NCBI GenBank assembly: GCA_036924285.1
Contig: JAYKYS010000012.1
Location: 3,534,001-3,598,000, forward strand
Source: Asterella californica
Lineage: Eukaryota; Streptophyta; Marchantiopsida; Marchantiales; Aytoniaceae
Length of the DNA: 64,000 nucleotides
Direction: 5' to 3'
Made by a program: the position numbers and the translations under genes. Shown here in pieces: positions 61,187 through 64,000 of this stretch (the stretch's first letter is position 1; each line of letters starts with the position of its first letter). The notes under the pieces were generated by a model. That model searched no databases. It was not told the DNA's origin and saw only the letters and a program-made list of their open reading frames with translations.

Positions 61187-62263
61187 GTTAGTGGTTGGAT
61201 TAAAGTTGTGGACTTTGTGGGCATTAAAAACAAGAAGAGATTTCACATGTTTCCTTTTTAGTGGGTCCTAGTGTAGAGGGGGGTGGAAATTCGAGATTCC
61301 TTGAGAATATTCCAGAATCCTTCTAGAAGTTGTTGATTTTGAAGGAATAAGCCCATGTGAAAAGGTAAAAGCCCATGTGATTAATGCTTTTACCTTAAGT
61401 AATATCTTAGTAAAACCTGGTAAAAGTAGTTACGGCTGAGTTACCGGAGGGTATCAAAGTAAAAACCTAGAATGTATAAATAGAGGAGTAGGGAAGAGCT
61501 CTTCATCCTTGTTTTCACATCGTCGTAATGACAACTTGAGTAATATAGAGAATGTGGGATATTTTTAGCATGTGAGAACTTGAGAGACGTCGTTAATAGA
61601 GGATTTTAGTTGATGAGTTTATGGAGATTTTTAGTTGATAAGTTTGTGGGTGTATGAATGAGTGCCACAAATCACTTCCTCTGCGATCTCTGTTACTTCT
61701 GTAGTACACAAGTTATTCACCACAAACTCATTGTATCGTTCATCCATGTCAGAAGATGCAGCTGAGTCTTCTGAAGTGTATCTCTCTGTCGTAGAAGGTG
61801 TTTCACCTTGGTGTCCAATCTTGATCCAAGGAAGCGAGACCTTGGTCTTCTCACCTGGCTTGGGTGTAGGATTGGGAAATCTCAAATGATGTCTTCTCCA
61901 ATCGGTATTTACATTTGCCGCATACGGCCATGGTCTTCCTATCAACACCTGATATCCAACCCTAGCTACAGGTCGCAAAATGATGTAAGTGAGGTAAAAA
62001 GATACTCTCCCAATTATCGTCAAGACATCTTTCAGTTGTCCCAAAGGTCGTCTTCTGGTCTGGTCCGTCATTCTGAGGATTCTCGAAGTAGGCTGGAACT
62101 CAAGCATTTTTCCTTTCAAGATTCATGGTGTGCTTCCATCAAAGCCATCAGAGGTGACACCTGAGTGAGAGACAGGCCCGACATTTGCAGATTCATCAAT
62201 GACGATCATGGAGCTTGAGAGATCGAGGGGGTAGTTGATCGATGGGATCGTGGAGGGTTTACA
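61187..62263 (+). repeat. inverted, 5'-truncated family B LTR with internal insertion
   Basis: The plus strand matches the reverse complement of 54791-55435 nearly base for base, from TTAGTGGTTGGATT to the LTR terminus GGAGGGTTTACA at 62263. Its TATA box (TATAAATAG, 61475-61483) points right, away from the adjacent gag. The first ~265 bases of the LTR (its U3 start) are absent, and 61665-62095 is an insertion. A normal LTR element has direct repeats, so this LTR does not belong to the adjacent gag-pol in its present form. Confidence 0.85.
61665..62095 (-). pseudogene. foreign gypsy protease fragment inserted in the LTR
   Basis: The minus strand encodes SRILRMTDQTRRRPLGQLKD, then GYQVLIGRPWPYAANVNTDW and an acidic linker. 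This is the second half of a retropepsin-like domain from a different gypsy lineage than family B (compare LLLGRPWLRA). It interrupts the LTR cleanly: LTR sequence resumes at GAACTCAAGCATTTTT. No LTRs, tails or target duplications flank it, which suggests template-switch or double-strand-break filler rather than ordinary transposition. Confidence 0.7.
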
Positions 62264-62267
62264 TTTT

Positions 62268-62285
62268 TGGTTCCGTTGCCGAGAC
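62268..62285 (+). other. primer-binding site of a plus-strand family B-type element
   Basis: Four bases after the LTR CA, TGGTTCCGTTGCCGAGAC resembles the TGGCGCCGTTGCCGGGGA site known from Athila/Tat plant elements, which pairs with a tRNA 3' end. It faces right, confirming that the LTR at 61187-62263 is a 5' LTR of a plus-strand element. Confidence 0.6.
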
Positions 62286-63207
62286 TTCACTTGAAGGGAT
62301 CATTGAAAATGTTTAGAGTTCAATTCTATATTAGACAAAAAAAGATTATGAGAGAACACATGGAGAGAACGTTGGGAGGAGAGACAGCTAACGCGATGTT
62401 AGCAACATTAGAATCTTTCGTGTATCCCGTAGTGATCTATGACGCATTCGAGATTATTCTATACATCTTGTTCACTTAGAAAGAGTTTGAGGAGAGTTGA
62501 AAGGGGATGAAACAAGAGTTGTAGAGAACGGAGGAGAGAGAAGTTATTAGAGGAGAAACATTTCCAAGTTTGAGGATTTCTGCTCTCTGGAAAATTTTTA
62601 CAATCATTGTCAGATTTTCTGTGAATTTTATTTTCCAGTGAAACTTTCCAAGACTATAGCTTGGCTGATAACCTATCTACAACAAAAGAAATCATAGGAA
62701 AAGGTGGTCTAGAGAGGGAGCAATGAATTTTCAAAGTTGAGGGGGTCTATTCGTGAGAGTTGAGGAATTCTGTTCTCTGGAAAAAGTTTACATTCATTGT
62801 CAGATTTTCTGTGAATTTTATTTTCCTGAGAAACTTTCCATTGTTTTAGATTGGCTGATAAGCTATCTAGGACAATAGAAATCAGAAGAAAAAGTGGTAT
62901 GGAGAGAGAGGCATGAATTTTCAAAGTTGAGGGGGTTGAAAGTCATGAGAGAAGTGAAAATATATAAATTTTAGTTCTCTGAAAATTTGTACAGTCAGCA
63001 TCATCTCTTTTGATTAAAGAATTTTCTATTGAAACTTCATTAGTTAATAGCTTGGAGGTTGAGCTACTGGAGATCACAAAAATCGTGCAGAGATCTCTTA
63101 CCGATTAAGAGATATACGGTTCGACATACAAAGAGATCTTGACGATACGTCATGGGGAATCCAGTTCGAGTGCCGAGATTGAAGAAGAGACGTTTGGGAG
63201 TTAGAAC
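62286..63207 (+). repeat. element leader with ~190-bp tandem repeats
   Basis: After the primer-binding site the leader carries no gag. A unit of about 190 bp starts at 62572 and again at 62762 with some 85% identity (shared GAGGAWTTCTGYTCTCTGG, TTGTCAGATTTTCTGTGAAT, TTTTCAAAGTTGAGGGGGT), and a third diverged, partial unit runs from about 62967 to 63095. Purine-rich GGAGAGAG words precede it. No coding frame is supported. Confidence 0.75.
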
Positions 63208-64000
63208 TGTAAGCCGGCCTGTCTCTCACCCAGGGGTACCTCAGATGACTAGGATTACTAGTGCACCCTAATTACAAAGATTTAAGTACACCCATGCTCA
63301 CTTCACTCAACTCTCTGACCCGTATGGTCACATCGGTACCTCTAATAGCGTTCCTGCACACAAGTTCTAATCCCGCTCTCAACATTACATCGCAAAATAC
63401 TCAAGGACTCCCAAGGTCTCCAATGCTCACTTTACTTACAGTCAGGAAAATGAGAGTGTCTTCCACCTTCTCAACTCCTCCTTATATACTCTACAACTTC
63501 TTACCGTGGTAACTTTCACTAAGTTACGTTACCTCATGGTAAGTGCGCAATCCAAAATAGTAAAACTTGTAAAGGCTACTAAGCCTTTAAGAATAGCACA
63601 CACATTACTTGTTCTACTTTACAAAAGTAAGAGATTCTACTACTTTAGCTTTTGTAAAGTGTTAACTTTCCACCCTATCCAATCGGAAGGCGACAACAAA
63701 CTAATACGTCTTTTGAGGAGCATCTTTAGATCTTTGTGCATGACTTTCCATCATGCATCCAATCAGCGATGGTCAACAAAGTTACATACTTTTGAGAAGC
63801 ATATTTAGAGCTCCGCACTTGTCACATAGTGTCATAGTGGAACCTCTAATAGTTTCCACAACTTAGTTATAACTATCTCCGCTAGTTATGGCTAGTTTTG
63901 ATCACTCTAGATTTAGATCTTCGAACTAGAGTAACCTATAAGATAGTCATACCTAATGAAACTTATATAAACATGCACACAAATAATGGGATACTTGTGA
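63208..64000 (-). repeat. diverged LTR of a related element, running off the window
   Basis: From TGTAAGCCGG the plus strand aligns in order with the left family B LTR (TGTCTCTCACYCAGGGGT, a CACC-TAA/ATGAATC region, CTCACTTCACTCA; later CCACAACTTAGTTATAACTA). Identity is only moderate, so it belongs to another subfamily in the same (minus) orientation. The other end is outside the window. Confidence 0.6.

Overview
The window looks like nuclear DNA of a land plant, probably an early-diverging lineage such as a bryophyte (low confidence on lineage). It is AT-rich, intron-bearing and dominated by decayed transposable elements. The land-plant reading rests on a plant-type ERCC1 with canonical GT-AG introns, a HEADING DATE REPRESSOR 1 (HDR1)-like gene, and Ty3/gypsy lineages of plant type. 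A non-LTR retrotransposon with a restriction-like endonuclease region is unusual for seed plants and leans the guess towards an early-diverging group. I find no prokaryotic or organellar gene order, no CRISPR array and no intact tRNA or rRNA gene.

Layout, left to right. Positions 1-9190 hold no supported gene, only microsatellites, palindromes, a G-quadruplex-type array and a SINE-like head. Positions 9190-11830 are a decayed non-LTR retrotransposon (RT plus restriction-like endonuclease) whose 3' tail is followed by a second, inverted tail near 12450-12527. Positions 12540-19340 are gene-poor. Positions 19350-25110 are a heavily decayed Ty3/gypsy element on the plus strand (family A).

The two genes that can be assembled lie on the minus strand. 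ERCC1 (33969 down to 28461) has nine coding exons joining in one frame into a 486-residue protein. The HDR1-like gene (50158 down to 48199) has two exons encoding 203 residues. They share homologous 5' leaders and the first ~25 codons. The DNA just upstream of ERCC1 (34100-35690) is a rearranged, broken copy of HDR1 sequence including a dead coiled-coil exon, so the two loci are linked by segmental duplication. Between them lie two orphan exon candidates and a broken Rep-like HUH endonuclease gene (about 40471-39670), the most unusual coding remnant in the window.

The right end is a nest of retroelements. A minus-strand family A copy (53150-54790) is interrupted by a second Ty3/gypsy element (family B, 54791-61179, minus strand) with recognisable gag, protease, reverse transcriptase, RNase H and integrase, all in broken frames. 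Family B has a proper 3' LTR on the left, but the LTR on its right is inverted, truncated, carries a foreign protease fragment and is followed by its own primer-binding site. A further diverged LTR runs off the right edge. ERCC1 (nucleotide excision repair with XPF) and HDR1-like (regulatory coiled-coil protein) have unrelated known roles; their proximity and shared 5' ends look like the product of duplication rather than a functional operon.
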